Source: JBBQCW01 sp038319025 | GTDB lineage: Bacteria; Actinomycetota; Thermoleophilia; Solirubrobacterales; Solirubrobacteraceae | Assembly (NCBI GenBank): GCA_038319025.1 | Contig: JBBQCW010000006.1 | Location: forward strand, 62,001 to 126,000 | Direction: 5' to 3' | DNA length: 64,000 bases | Part shown: positions 16,189-25,032 of the stretch, piece by piece | Position numbering within the stretch: position 1 is the first letter of the stretch | How the letters are laid out: every line of letters starts with the position of its first letter | Notes under the pieces: model-generated | Told to the model about the DNA's origin: nothing | The model's input: the letters and a program-made list of their open reading frames with translations, nothing else | Database searches by the model: none | Program-made: the position numbers and the translations under genes

Positions 16189-17256
16189 CTAGCCCAGCGC
16201 GGCGAGCGCGGCCACCACACGGGCGCCGGCGTGCCCATCGCCGTAGAGCTCGGGATGAGCCTGGGGCATCTCCCGCCCGAGCGCCGAAACGGCGCGCGCT
16301 GCATCGATGTCGACGAGAACGTTCCACCCAGCCGCCACCGTCTCGACCCACTCCGTGGAGTCGCGCAGCGTCACGCACGGCACCCCGGCCAGGTAGGCCT
16401 CCTTCTGCACGCCGCCGGAGTCCGTCAGAACCGCCCGCGCCCGCACGAGCAGAGCGGTGAACGCGAGGTAGCCGAGCGGCGGAAGGAGCCGCACATGGGC
16501 GGCGCGGTCCAGGCGCTCGATCAGGCCGGAGGACTCGAGCCGGGCACGCGTGCGCGGGTGCAGCGGGAGCACGACCAGCTCAGGCACGGCGAGCAGAAGA
16601 TCCACCAGCGCCGCCAGGCGCACCGGATCGTCCACGTTGCCGGCGCGGTGCGCGGTGGCGAGCACGTACTCCTGGGGCGACACTCCGGCTACCGACAACG
16701 CCTCGGCGTCCTGCAACGCCCGGGGGCGGATGGCCGCCGACACGTCGGCCATGACGTCCCCCACCAGTTCCACGTGGCCGACCACCGACTCCCGCGCCAG
16801 GTTCTCGACCGCCGTCGGGGTGGGACACAGCAGCAGCGACGACAGGTGGTCGGTGAGGACGCGGTTCAGCTCCTCCGGCATCCGCCGGTCGAAGGAGCGC
16901 ATCCCCGCTTCGACGTGGGCGACGGGCACGCCCGCCTGCGCCGCGGCGAGCCCGCCGGCCAGCGTGGAGTTGGTGTCGCCGTAGACCAGCACGATGTCGG
17001 GACGGCGCTCAGCGAGCAGCGGGCCCAGCGCGTCGAGCATCCGCGCCGTCTGCTCGGTGTTGGTCCCGGTCCCCAGGGCCAACTCCAGCTCAGGACGCGG
17101 CATACCCAGCTCGCGGACGAAGATGCCCGACAGCTCGTCGTCGTAGTGCTGCCCGGTGTGGAGGAGGAACTCCTCGTGCTGCTCACGCAGCAGGGGCGAC
17201 ACCGCCGCCGCCTTTACGAACTGCGGGCGGTTGCCGATGACGGTGAGGACCTTCAC
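16189..17256 (-). CDS. wecB: UDP-N-acetylglucosamine 2-epimerase (non-hydrolysing)
   Basis: A 355-residue enzyme interconverting UDP-GlcNAc and UDP-ManNAc (or a 2,3-diacetamido-uronate equivalent as in WbpI). Start VLTVIGNRPQFVKAAAV is the family signature; others are HTGQHYDDELSGIF, VYGDTNSTLAGGLAA, HVEAGMRSFDRRMPEE, NR following it, and LTDSGGVQKEAY near the C-terminus. GTG start overlaps the stop of the class IV aminotransferase (GTGA). It is convergent with arsR and separated from the other sugar-nucleotide genes by the ars unit. Confidence 0.93.
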   Translation of the reverse strand: MKVLTVIGNRPQFVKAAAVSPLLREQHEEFLLHTGQHYDDELSGIFVRELGMPRPELELALGTGTNTEQTARMLDALGPLLAERRPDIVLVYGDTNSTLAGGLAAAQAGVPVAHVEAGMRSFDRRMPEELNRVLTDHLSSLLLCPTPTAVENLARESVVGHVELVGDVMADVSAAIRPRALQDAEALSVAGVSPQEYVLATAHRAGNVDDPVRLAALVDLLLAVPELVVLPLHPRTRARLESSGLIERLDRAAHVRLLPPLGYLAFTALLVRARAVLTDSGGVQKEAYLAGVPCVTLRDSTEWVETVAAGWNVLVDIDAARAVSALGREMPQAHPELYGDGHAGARVVAALAALG

Positions 17257-18047
17257 GCCGCAGCCAGCAGCCCCGCGATATGCGCGGCGACATCGACGGC
17301 GATGCGGGCGGTTTGCTCGCCGGGGGCAGCCATCTCGTGCTCGTCGATTGCTGAGACCGGATGCACCTCACGCAGCGTGGAGGCGATGAACGCCTCGGTG
17401 AACCGTGGGATCTCATCAGCGGAGGTGGCCCGCTCCGTCGCGCCGGTCACCTCGAGCACGTGTCGGCGCGTGATCGAATCCAGGATGTGATCGGTCAACG
17501 GCGGGGTGCAGAGGCCCCCGTCGGCCAGAACGTAGAACAGCGAGCACGTCGGCGCCTCCAGCACGCGCCCGTGCGGGGTCACCAGGAGTGCATCGTCAGC
17601 GCCCTGTTCACGAGCGATCCGTGAGGCGAGCATGTTGGCGCCGTAGCTGAGGGACTTGATGCCGTCCAGCACGCGCGTCGGACCGTACGTGACGGTGGCG
17701 AGCCGCAACGTCGGCTTCAGCTCCTTCAGCGCCTCGATCAGCACCACGCGGTGCCCGCCACGGGTAACCAGGGCCCGGAGCGCACAGTTGCCGGGCTGCG
17801 CCTGCGCGAGCAGGGCGACAATGTCCGCTTCCACCGCCGCGGCGTCCAAAGGTAGCCGCAGATTGGCGGCCGACGCCGTCATCCGTTCCAGATGGGCGTC
17901 AAGGGCGAACGGGCGTCCGTCGTAAAGACGCATCACCTCAAAGACGCCGTCGCCGCGCAGAAGGCCCTCGTCGGTGACCGGCAGGACAGCCTCGGCCACC
18001 GGCATGATCCGGCCGTCGACGGAGGCAAGCGCTGGGGGCGTGGACAT
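17253..18047 (-). CDS. Class IV (fold-type IV) PLP aminotransferase / aminodeoxychorismate lyase-like
   Basis: A 264-residue PLP enzyme of the branched-chain aminotransferase / 4-amino-4-deoxychorismate lyase group. Signatures: RGDGVFEVMRLYDGRPF, HLERMTASA, the PLP lysine in IKSLSYGANMLA, the glutamate in LEAPTCSLFYV, and LDSITRRHVLE. The short length and sequence around the lysine favour PabC-like lyase or a D-amino-acid transaminase, but the substrate cannot be fixed. It is the first gene of a two-gene unit with wecB, coupled by overlap; no other folate genes are nearby. Confidence 0.8.
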   Translation of the reverse strand: MSTPPALASVDGRIMPVAEAVLPVTDEGLLRGDGVFEVMRLYDGRPFALDAHLERMTASAANLRLPLDAAAVEADIVALLAQAQPGNCALRALVTRGGHRVVLIEALKELKPTLRLATVTYGPTRVLDGIKSLSYGANMLASRIAREQGADDALLVTPHGRVLEAPTCSLFYVLADGGLCTPPLTDHILDSITRRHVLEVTGATERATSADEIPRFTEAFIASTLREVHPVSAIDEHEMAAPGEQTARIAVDVAAHIAGLLAAA

Positions 18048-18083
18048 GACTGCAGCGTACCCGCGCGGCCAGCGGTCGGCGCG

Positions 18084-18968
18084 TCAGACGGCGCCGTGCG
18101 CCAGCTTTTCAGCCTGGCGCTCAGGGGTGATGCGGACGACGTTCCAGGCTAGGCCGATCTTCTCCAGCCCCCCGACCAGCATCGCCGAAAGGTCGACCTC
18201 GCGGCGGTCCAGGCCGTGGCTGACCGACCGCGGGAATGCGTGATGGTTGTGGTGCCAGGACTCACCCATCGACGGCAGCGCGAGCCACCAGACGTTGGTC
18301 GACTGGTCCTCTACGTCAAAGCGACGGCGACCGAAGAAATGACAAACCGAGTTGATGCTCCAGGTGACGTGGTGCAGCAGGGTCATACGCACCAGCCCTC
18401 CCCACAGCAGACCCGTGAGGCCGCCGGCGATCGTGCCGGTCAGCGCCACGCCCAGCCCGAACGGAAGCGCGAACGAAATGACCGCCCACAGTGGCGCGCT
18501 GTAATGGATGATGCGCATCCCGCGGTCCTCGTACAGCTCTTTGGCGTACTTGTCCCAGGCGGCCTGGCCGTGGTTGTGCCACGTCCAGCCGACGTGCGCA
18601 TGCCAGAGGCCACGGATGCCCGAGCCGTGGCCGACGTGCGGGCTGTGCGGATCACCCTCTTCGTCAGTGTGGGCGTGGTGCTTGCGGTGGTCGGCGACCC
18701 AGTCCAGCGGCCCACCCTCAACCGCCATGCTGCCGGAGATCGCGAAGAGGTATTCGATCGGCTTGTACGTCTGGAAAGAGCGATGGGTCAGCAGTCGGTG
18801 GTATCCGACGGTGATGCCGAACCCACAGATCGCGTACATGATCGTGAACACGATCACGTCCGACCAGCCCATCCAGCCGTTGCTCCACGCGATCGGAACC
18901 AGAACCACGAGGGCGATGAACGGTGCGAAGACCCCGAACAGATTTACGGCACGATCAAAGGGGCGCAT
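18084..18968 (-). CDS. Acyl-CoA / acyl-lipid delta-9-type fatty acid desaturase
   Basis: A 294-residue membrane di-iron enzyme that introduces a double bond into fatty acyl chains. The three histidine boxes are HRLLTH, HRKHHAH and HNHHA, with surrounding sequence (GYHRLLTHRSFQTYKP, GESWHHNHHAFP) as in stearoyl-CoA desaturases; four membrane segments can be seen at about residues 11-50 and 155-195. Length is normal. It begins 9 bases after the stop of a 58-residue membrane protein gene, so they are probably co-transcribed. Confidence 0.9.
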   Translation of the reverse strand: MRPFDRAVNLFGVFAPFIALVVLVPIAWSNGWMGWSDVIVFTIMYAICGFGITVGYHRLLTHRSFQTYKPIEYLFAISGSMAVEGGPLDWVADHRKHHAHTDEEGDPHSPHVGHGSGIRGLWHAHVGWTWHNHGQAAWDKYAKELYEDRGMRIIHYSAPLWAVISFALPFGLGVALTGTIAGGLTGLLWGGLVRMTLLHHVTWSINSVCHFFGRRRFDVEDQSTNVWWLALPSMGESWHHNHHAFPRSVSHGLDRREVDLSAMLVGGLEKIGLAWNVVRITPERQAEKLAHGAV

Positions 18969-18977
18969 CGACCTATC

Positions 18978-19154
18978 TTAGGGCACCCGAACGCGGATCT
19001 CGGGGGCCGGCTCGGCAGCGACACCGTCGACGAGATCCGTCGGCGGCCACTGCTGGGTTCCGCAGCAGGTTCCCGTCACGTAAGGCGTGCGCCGACTGTT
19101 CCAGCCGATCCAGACCAAGACCAGCAATAGTGCGATGGGAAGCACGATGAGCAT
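18978..19154 (-). CDS. Small single-pass membrane protein (58 residues)
   Basis: A short reading frame with ATG 19154 and TAA 18978-18980. The first 20 residues (MLIVLPIALLLVLVWIGWNS) form one membrane segment; the rest has a Cys pair (GTCCGTQQW) and a Pro/Val-rich end (APEIRVRVP). It starts 4 bases past the glycoside hydrolase stop and ends 9 bases before the desaturase ATG, so it fits tightly between two genes on the same strand. No family recognised; it may be an accessory or a spacer peptide. Confidence 0.55.
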   Translation of the reverse strand: MLIVLPIALLLVLVWIGWNSRRTPYVTGTCCGTQQWPPTDLVDGVAAEPAPEIRVRVP

Positions 19155-19158
19155 CTAC

Positions 19159-21153
19159 TCATCGTAGCGCGCGCCCACGCGCAGCCGGCTCGAATGGGTG
19201 CGCGAACATCGCGGCGGCCAGCAGTTTCGGCGTGTGCGCCATCACCAGCGACAGGGCCAGCGGCACCGCGGCGGTGAAGTCGATCGCCGGTTCGACGCTC
19301 ATCCACGCCGCCACGTTGTCCTGGTAGCGCGCACCTTGCGCTCCCGTGAACCGGGCGAAGGCGTCGCCGCCTCCAGCCGGACAAGCGCGCGAGCCGTCCG
19401 GGGTGCCGCTCGAGCCGCGGAACTCGGACGCCGCGTTGGGCCCGTTGACCGTGGCTCCCAGCATGACCGGGTCGGTGCCGTCGAGGGACCCCACCAGGTT
19501 GGCGACCTGATGCTGCATGCAGTGCGGATACGTCGTCCCCGCGCCCACGACGAACGACGTGCCCCAGGCGTTGGCCCCGAATGCGGCGGCCAGCTGTCGC
19601 GTTTCGAAGGCGGCGTAGCGATGGGAAGCGGTCAGCTCGTCATAAATGTCGGCCGTGCTCACGAGACCGAACAGATGACTGGTGACGTCAAACTGATTCC
19701 ACGCGAAGCCGGCCCCGAACGGATCCTTGGCGGCTTGCGCGACCGCGGGATCCAACTGGTGACGCAGGTCGCCCAGCAGCGCGGCCCGACTCACCTGGAG
19801 CGCGGCACGAGAAAGCCCCGCCACGCGAACGGCGGGTTCAGTCATGGCTCGGTACAGCTCGCCGTCGGCCAGCGCGGACACGTCGTAGAGGTTGAGCGAG
19901 TCGCCGCGCTGGTTGCCGACGATCCAGGCGTGCGCCCAATGCGCTGCCTGCGCAAGGTATCCCGACGCCTCGTCACGGTTGACGGCATGAGCCAGGGTGA
20001 CGGCGCCCAGTTCCATGTCGTCCTGCCAAGAATCCTCGCCGTAGTAGTCGTGGGGGGAGGTGGAGAGCAGCGCCCCTGGGTTGGTATCGGCCAACGCGTA
20101 GACGTGCCTGGCCGCGTGCAGACAGGTAGCCGCCAGCTCTGGGTCCGTCGAGGCGAAGACGTCATGGCAAAGTGCGAATGCCGCCGTCAGCCGGCCGGCC
20201 AGATTCGGACTGATCGGTGCACCTGGGAGGCCTGCCCGCAGCGCCGGGCGATTGCGGATGTATCTGTAGCGCGCACCTGCCGGGCCTGCGTCATCAGCTT
20301 CCGGCAGCCGCCAGATGTCGTGATCGCCACAGATCGTCCCGCATCCGTTGCCGTCCCCCAGCCCCACCTGGTAGGCGAGGGTCCCCGTGCGGTCGTTCCA
20401 CATCCGCAGCAGCCAGCGCAGGCCGAACTTCGCCTCGGCGGTGAAGTCGGCGCCGACAGGCGCTGCGGCGCCCATCTGCTCGGGGTGGTCGCGCAGCCCC
20501 AGCAGGAGAACGTCGAGTGCGTAACTGTGAGTCTCGACGAACTTCAGATCATCGCCGGCATCAAACCACCCTCCGGACGCATCAACGGATCCGCCGACCG
20601 GAGTGAGGTCGTGGGTCAGGAGCCCAGCGGCGCTGTAGGTCGGCGGCGCGTAGACGCGCGCGGTCACGTCGTTCAGGTGGGACGGCCGCCGACCGAGCAC
20701 CGTGGGGTCGACGTCGGGGCCATCCCGCTGAGCGGTGAAGAACCGGCGCGCATTTACGATGAGCGGCGCGTAGAGCGAGGCGGCGGTACCGATGCGAAAT
20801 GGTGGCGACCGGGCGTGCACCGCACCGTTGACCAGCACCCGATACGTGCCCCCTGCGGTCACAGCGTTGAAGTCCAACCGATGGACGAACGGGTAGCGAG
20901 CGCTCCAAGCCCCCACGCTGGGCCCGATGCGCCCGGTTGCCACCACCATCCCCGCGGTGTTCGCCACCGTGAACATTTCGCCGGTCGCCGAGTGCCTGGA
21001 GAGCAGGAACGCTCGCTTTCCTGCTGAGCCGACGTATCCGACCTGGTCGACGCGCACGAACGGGGTGGCGGAGTGGGCGCCCGACGCCGCCGACGAAGGC
21101 GCGGTCGTGATCAGCGCGACGGCAATGAGGACGGCGCGGAAGATCGGACGCAC
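19159..21153 (-). CDS. Secreted glycoside hydrolase family 9 (endoglucanase-like)
   Basis: A 664-residue exported enzyme. A signal peptide (about residues 1-24, ending SSAASGA) is followed by an N-terminal Ig-like domain of the CelD type (FVRVDQVGYVGSAGKRAFLL to about 120) and an (alpha/alpha)6 catalytic domain. GGWFDAGDD (about 195-202) carries the catalytic-base aspartates. Late motifs PHCMQHQ and NGPNAASEF stand where family members have PHHR and a substrate-binding loop, so substrate may not be cellulose. GTG start with GGGAGC upstream. First gene of a unit with the small membrane protein and desaturase. Confidence 0.88.
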   Translation of the reverse strand: MRPIFRAVLIAVALITTAPSSAASGAHSATPFVRVDQVGYVGSAGKRAFLLSRHSATGEMFTVANTAGMVVATGRIGPSVGAWSARYPFVHRLDFNAVTAGGTYRVLVNGAVHARSPPFRIGTAASLYAPLIVNARRFFTAQRDGPDVDPTVLGRRPSHLNDVTARVYAPPTYSAAGLLTHDLTPVGGSVDASGGWFDAGDDLKFVETHSYALDVLLLGLRDHPEQMGAAAPVGADFTAEAKFGLRWLLRMWNDRTGTLAYQVGLGDGNGCGTICGDHDIWRLPEADDAGPAGARYRYIRNRPALRAGLPGAPISPNLAGRLTAAFALCHDVFASTDPELAATCLHAARHVYALADTNPGALLSTSPHDYYGEDSWQDDMELGAVTLAHAVNRDEASGYLAQAAHWAHAWIVGNQRGDSLNLYDVSALADGELYRAMTEPAVRVAGLSRAALQVSRAALLGDLRHQLDPAVAQAAKDPFGAGFAWNQFDVTSHLFGLVSTADIYDELTASHRYAAFETRQLAAAFGANAWGTSFVVGAGTTYPHCMQHQVANLVGSLDGTDPVMLGATVNGPNAASEFRGSSGTPDGSRACPAGGGDAFARFTGAQGARYQDNVAAWMSVEPAIDFTAAVPLALSLVMAHTPKLLAAAMFAHPFEPAARGRALR

Positions 21154-21177
21154 GCTGACATGCTCCCACGCGTGCGG

Positions 21178-22017
21178 CTACCCGTCCCGAGCCGTCTCCC
21201 CCGGCGTCGGGCCGGGCTCAGGCGGCAGGTCGAGCCCGGAGACCTCTGAGACCACCACACCGACCGACGCGCAGCCCACGATCGTGAAACCGACGGCGAC
21301 GAGCCACGAGACAAGGGCGATCGTCACCCCGATCTCCCCGTACTTGGCGGCCGAGTCAGCAATGGCCCGCGGCATCCAGATGGTCGAAGCCGCGCCAAGG
21401 ATCGCCGTTGCGGTGGTCGTCAGGATGGCCGTGGGGAGCAGCGAGAGCCAGGGCACCCGGCGACCGAGCAGCAGATACGGCGTCCCCAGCCACACGATGA
21501 GGGCGAAGGAGAAGCCCACCGCGAGCCCGAGGCTCGTCGGGACGGTGTTGATGAGCCAGGTGCGCACCGCGGCGACCACGCCGAAGAACAGGACGAGCCC
21601 GAGCAGCCATTGCAACCCTGCCGGAGTGCCGCGCACGCCGCGCGCGGGCAGGCGCCAGCTGCGCTCGTAGACCCGCTGCAGCCCGCGGGTGAAACTCAGC
21701 GCCGAGACGATCAGCAGAAAGACGCCGATGATCGAGAACGTATTGCGCACGTTCTCCGGGGGAGCGAACACACCGGCGAGCAGGTCTTGGCTTTTGGCGT
21801 CCAGGTCGAACTTCCGCGACAGCGAGGTGACGATGCCGTTGCTGTCGGCGGTCGGCGAGAGCGCGCCCACGACGACGCCCAGGGGGATGAGCGCCGTGAA
21901 CGCCAGCGCGGCCAGTGCTACGGCGCGGTCCACCGCTTTGATCTCGACGAACCGCGCAACACTTGCGCGCGCCAGGACGACAGCGCCCGCGAACCAGGCG
22001 ATCATGCGCTCTTGCAT
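21178..22017 (-). CDS. YihY/BrkB-family inner membrane protein
   Basis: A 279-residue multi-pass protein (about six membrane segments) of the YihY/UPF0761 family, formerly called ribonuclease BN. The region LSFTRGLQRVYERSWRLPARG matches the family block with a conserved Arg/Tyr-containing segment, and the end of the protein has a paired helix (KYGEIGVTIALVSWLVAVGF) typical of the last membrane segments. Biochemical function of the family is not established. A second member lies at 26452-27360 with little sequence similarity to this one. Confidence 0.8.
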   Translation of the reverse strand: MQERMIAWFAGAVVLARASVARFVEIKAVDRAVALAALAFTALIPLGVVVGALSPTADSNGIVTSLSRKFDLDAKSQDLLAGVFAPPENVRNTFSIIGVFLLIVSALSFTRGLQRVYERSWRLPARGVRGTPAGLQWLLGLVLFFGVVAAVRTWLINTVPTSLGLAVGFSFALIVWLGTPYLLLGRRVPWLSLLPTAILTTTATAILGAASTIWMPRAIADSAAKYGEIGVTIALVSWLVAVGFTIVGCASVGVVVSEVSGLDLPPEPGPTPGETARDG

Positions 22018-22041
22018 CGCGGGCGACTCTACCTTTGCGCC

Positions 22042-22935
22042 TCAATGTCCGGGCGGCATGCCCCCCATACCACCCATCGTGGTCAACGACGCGCTCACCT
22101 TGCCCGAGAAGCAGCGGATCGATGACGTCGAGTCCTTCGTGTTCAGCAGCACGTAGTGGTAGATGCCCTTGGGGAACTCGGGCGTCGCGCTGGTGATGCC
22201 GTTGCACTTGTCGAGCTTGCTCTTGGTGAGCTGATGACCCTTGATGTCTCGGTCGCCATAGATCGGAAAACCGTCGAACGCCAAGCCGATCATGTGCGAC
22301 GCGCCGGTAGCGGTGTCGACCTTCGACGTGATGCAACCGGGCAGCGCGTGGTAGTGATACTGGCCCATCGGGTTCGGGTGCCCGTTGCAGCTGTCGAGGA
22401 ACGCCACGTCGTTGCCGGCGCTGTCCTTCACGGTGAAGTTGGACGCCGCCGCCACGGTGGTGCCATCGCCCTCATACGGATTGAAGAGCACGGCCCCGGA
22501 GATCATCACGCCGATCGTGCCCTGGGGCGCGGCGGTCGTCTTTGCCGCCCGCTTGGGCTTGGTCGGAATGGTGAAGGAGTACGTCTGGGCCTTGGTCGGG
22601 TCCGGCGCGGCTTTCGCCGTGGCGGCCGTGGGAATCGCGTTTCCGGCCGCGGTGGGAACGGCGTATTCCGCCGGCCGGGAGTGGTTGGGCAGCCCGTCGG
22701 ACGTCCAACGGATCGACGTCTTTCCGTAGGTGATCTTCACGTTGCTACCCCACTTGGCCCTGCGGATGCCGGCCGCTGTCGAGGTGGTGGTCCTGGCCGC
22801 GCTGGCGGTGGTCGACGCGGAGTCGGCGGCGCTGGTCGCGAGCGCGTAGGTGGCGATCGCCAGCACCACCACGAAGGTGGCCGCGATAGCGGGGACGCGG
22901 CGTCGAGATGTTCGGAGCGGGGAGCGGGAATCCAT
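22042..22935 (-). CDS. Exported YHYH-domain protein
   Basis: About 297 residues. An N-terminal membrane/signal segment (VPAIAATFVVVLAIATYALA) precedes a Thr/Ala-rich linker and a YHYH domain: CNGHPNPMGQYHYHALPGC, then FDGFPIYGDRD and KGIYHYVLL. YHYH proteins are surface or secreted proteins of unclear role, often near metal-related genes. The tail MGGMGGMPPGH is Met/Gly/His-rich and could bind copper (inference). ATG 22935 is preferred; GTG 22947 is an alternative four codons upstream. Confidence 0.82.
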   Translation of the reverse strand: MDSRSPLRTSRRRVPAIAATFVVVLAIATYALATSAADSASTTASAARTTTSTAAGIRRAKWGSNVKITYGKTSIRWTSDGLPNHSRPAEYAVPTAAGNAIPTAATAKAAPDPTKAQTYSFTIPTKPKRAAKTTAAPQGTIGVMISGAVLFNPYEGDGTTVAAASNFTVKDSAGNDVAFLDSCNGHPNPMGQYHYHALPGCITSKVDTATGASHMIGLAFDGFPIYGDRDIKGHQLTKSKLDKCNGITSATPEFPKGIYHYVLLNTKDSTSSIRCFSGKVSASLTTMGGMGGMPPGH

Positions 22936-22970
22936 GATGTGACGCACCGTATGCGCGGATTCTGTGAGGC

Positions 22971-23990
22971 CTATGAGAACGGTCCAAGGGCAGGACTACT
23001 CGCTCCGGTCCACGCGTGAGCGACGGCGGAGCGCTGCGCGCTCATCCGTCCCCGAACCGCTGCAGCACGGCCATGATCGCGTTCGCGCATCCCCAGCTCG
23101 TAGGCGGCGCCGTGCGGCGTGTGCAGGGTGTGACCGTCGACCGCGAGCGTGAGCCCCGCGACCGAGCAGTTGGCGACGTCATGTTCGCCGCCGTCGGGGT
23201 CGGCGTAACGCCAGCCGATCGTGGAGGCCGGTGGCGCCTCGACCGTCGCCGCCGCGGTAATGCCGTCCGGGGAGGGGATCACGAGGTCGGCGTGGCCGAC
23301 TTGCGCCTGCACTTTGGTGCCGCGCGCGAAGAGACCGCCGAGCACGTACGTCCGCCCGCCGAACGCCAGCGCGCCGTTCGCCACCCAGGGCGTGAGTCGC
23401 CCTGCCACCAAGATCCGACCGATGGCGACGTCGACCCACGCGTCGGGATCTTCAGCGAAATCCACGCCGTGCAGCCAGACCCATCGCTCGGCGTGTTCAG
23501 CTCCCCAGTTGTGCCCGACCATCCCGCTCCAACCATCCAGCGCAAGCGTGTTACCCCCGAACCGGACGGTGCCGTCGAAGGAGGCCAACGGGGCCGGGCT
23601 CGTGAGCTTTGTACGGGGAATCGGTGCTCGGTAGAGGACGCGTCGTCGCAAATGGCGCAACATCGGGGCACGCGGGGTGAACCGCAGCGACCAAGATGCG
23701 GGCCCGCACGCGCCCTGCGCCCCGGCCGGCCCGAAGGACGAGCCGCCGACGTCGATCCAGGCGCCGTCGGGCGCTGACAACGCGTCGCTCGTCTCCTTGT
23801 GGGCGACCGGCGGGCCACCGCCGTCCCATACCGTGATCCAGACCGAGCCCGTGGGCGCCGCACCGGGGCGCTTGTGCACCGTGTGCCGGATCCACACACC
23901 CTGCGACTCGTCCGGTGCGACCGCCCGCAGGTAGTACGACTCGTACATGCCCGATGCGGGCGCCGCGGTGGGGAACTGAGCTGTGCTCAT
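22971..23990 (-). CDS. CrtC/tocopherol-cyclase-like lipocalin-fold protein
   Basis: A 339-residue soluble protein rich in beta strands. The segment MVGHNWGAEHAERWVWLHG resembles the conserved HxWG...W.W block of carotenoid 1,2-hydratase (CrtC), tocopherol cyclase and related two-domain lipocalin proteins; the flanking beta-rich halves (about 10-140 and 170-310) fit. The reaction cannot be assigned. It is divergent, 61 bases away, from a fatty-acid-desaturase/hydroxylase-type gene, which suggests a shared job on isoprenoid or lipid substrates. No signal peptide. Confidence 0.55.
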   Translation of the reverse strand: MSTAQFPTAAPASGMYESYYLRAVAPDESQGVWIRHTVHKRPGAAPTGSVWITVWDGGGPPVAHKETSDALSAPDGAWIDVGGSSFGPAGAQGACGPASWSLRFTPRAPMLRHLRRRVLYRAPIPRTKLTSPAPLASFDGTVRFGGNTLALDGWSGMVGHNWGAEHAERWVWLHGVDFAEDPDAWVDVAIGRILVAGRLTPWVANGALAFGGRTYVLGGLFARGTKVQAQVGHADLVIPSPDGITAAATVEAPPASTIGWRYADPDGGEHDVANCSVAGLTLAVDGHTLHTPHGAAYELGMRERDHGRAAAVRGRMSAQRSAVAHAWTGASSPALGPFS

Positions 23991-24051
23991 CTCCCGGTCA
24001 ACGTACCGTGCGGCGTGATCTCACCCCAACGTCTGCCGGGTACATACTGTC

Positions 24052-24975
24052 GTGAACGTGCCCGCCTCCCCGTCACCGGTTTCCGTCACGCGTATTCCCG
24101 ACCCCGGCGAGCCGGTCCCGGCCGTGGCCTGGCCCACACTCGGCCTGCTCATCGCGGGCCTGCTCCTGTGGATCACGTCGACCACGCTTTACCTCGGCGA
24201 CGACCTCCCCTGGTGGATCACGATCTTCCTCAACGCGCTGGCGTCGTATCTGCTGTTTACGGTCGCCCACGACGCGGCGCACCACTCGGCAGCCAACAGC
24301 TCGGCGGTGAACCGCTGGATGGGGCGCCTCGCCGTTCCCCTGTTTGCGCCGCATGCGAGCTTTCCGACCTGGCGCTTCATCCACATGCAACATCACCGGT
24401 TCACCAATCATTCCGACGGTGCGGACCCAGATCACTACACGATGCGAGGGCCCGCCTGGCAGGCGCCGCTGCGCTGGATGACGGTCGACCTCTGGTACAT
24501 GGTCTTCTACGTCCCGAAGCTCAGATCTCGACCCCGGCAGGAGCAGTTCGAGCAGGGCATCGCACTGACGCTATGGCTCGGCGTGACCGTGGCCGCCATC
24601 GTCACGGGGCACTTCGTGGAGCTGCTCGTCGTGCTCTACATCCCCTGCCGGCTCAGCGTGCTGTTCCTCGGGTGGGCCTTTGACTACCTGCCGCATCACG
24701 GTCTGCACCACAAGCCGAGCGAAGACAAGCTCAAGACCACGCGCAACCGGATCGGCTTTGAGCGCTCGCTCTCGCCGATCATGCTCTACCAGAACTACCA
24801 CCTCGTCCATCACCTGCACCCGGTCGTCCCGTTCTACCGTTACATCGCCGTGTGGCGGCGCAACGAACGGGACTACGTGGACGGGGATCCGGCACTCTCC
24901 ACGGTCGGCGGGCGCCCGATAACGGCGGACGAGTACCGGCAGTTACGCGGACTCGTCGAGGACCACCACGGCTGA
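24052..24975 (+). CDS. Fatty-acid-desaturase-superfamily membrane oxygenase
   Basis: A 307-residue membrane di-iron protein. Histidine boxes are HDAAHH, HMQHHRFTNH and YHLVHHLHP, with an extra HHGLHH; membrane segments fall at about residues 26-48, 55-75, 175-215. This pattern is shared by acyl desaturases and by beta-carotene hydroxylase/ketolase-type enzymes, so the substrate is open. GTG start; CATACT ends 3 bases before it, so the message may be leaderless. Divergent partner is the CrtC-like gene. Confidence 0.85.
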   Translation: MNVPASPSPVSVTRIPDPGEPVPAVAWPTLGLLIAGLLLWITSTTLYLGDDLPWWITIFLNALASYLLFTVAHDAAHHSAANSSAVNRWMGRLAVPLFAPHASFPTWRFIHMQHHRFTNHSDGADPDHYTMRGPAWQAPLRWMTVDLWYMVFYVPKLRSRPRQEQFEQGIALTLWLGVTVAAIVTGHFVELLVVLYIPCRLSVLFLGWAFDYLPHHGLHHKPSEDKLKTTRNRIGFERSLSPIMLYQNYHLVHHLHPVVPFYRYIAVWRRNERDYVDGDPALSTVGGRPITADEYRQLRGLVEDHHG

Positions 24976-25032
24976 GCCGGCCACGGCGTTGATTTGGTCT
25001 TACGTGTCTTGCGCGCGGGGCGAGACCGTCTC

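Noticed and set aside
19198..21027. A 609-codon open frame antisense to the GH9 gene
   Set aside because: Composition is Arg/Gly/His-rich and unlike a protein; the opposite strand has a signal peptide and GH9 motifs.
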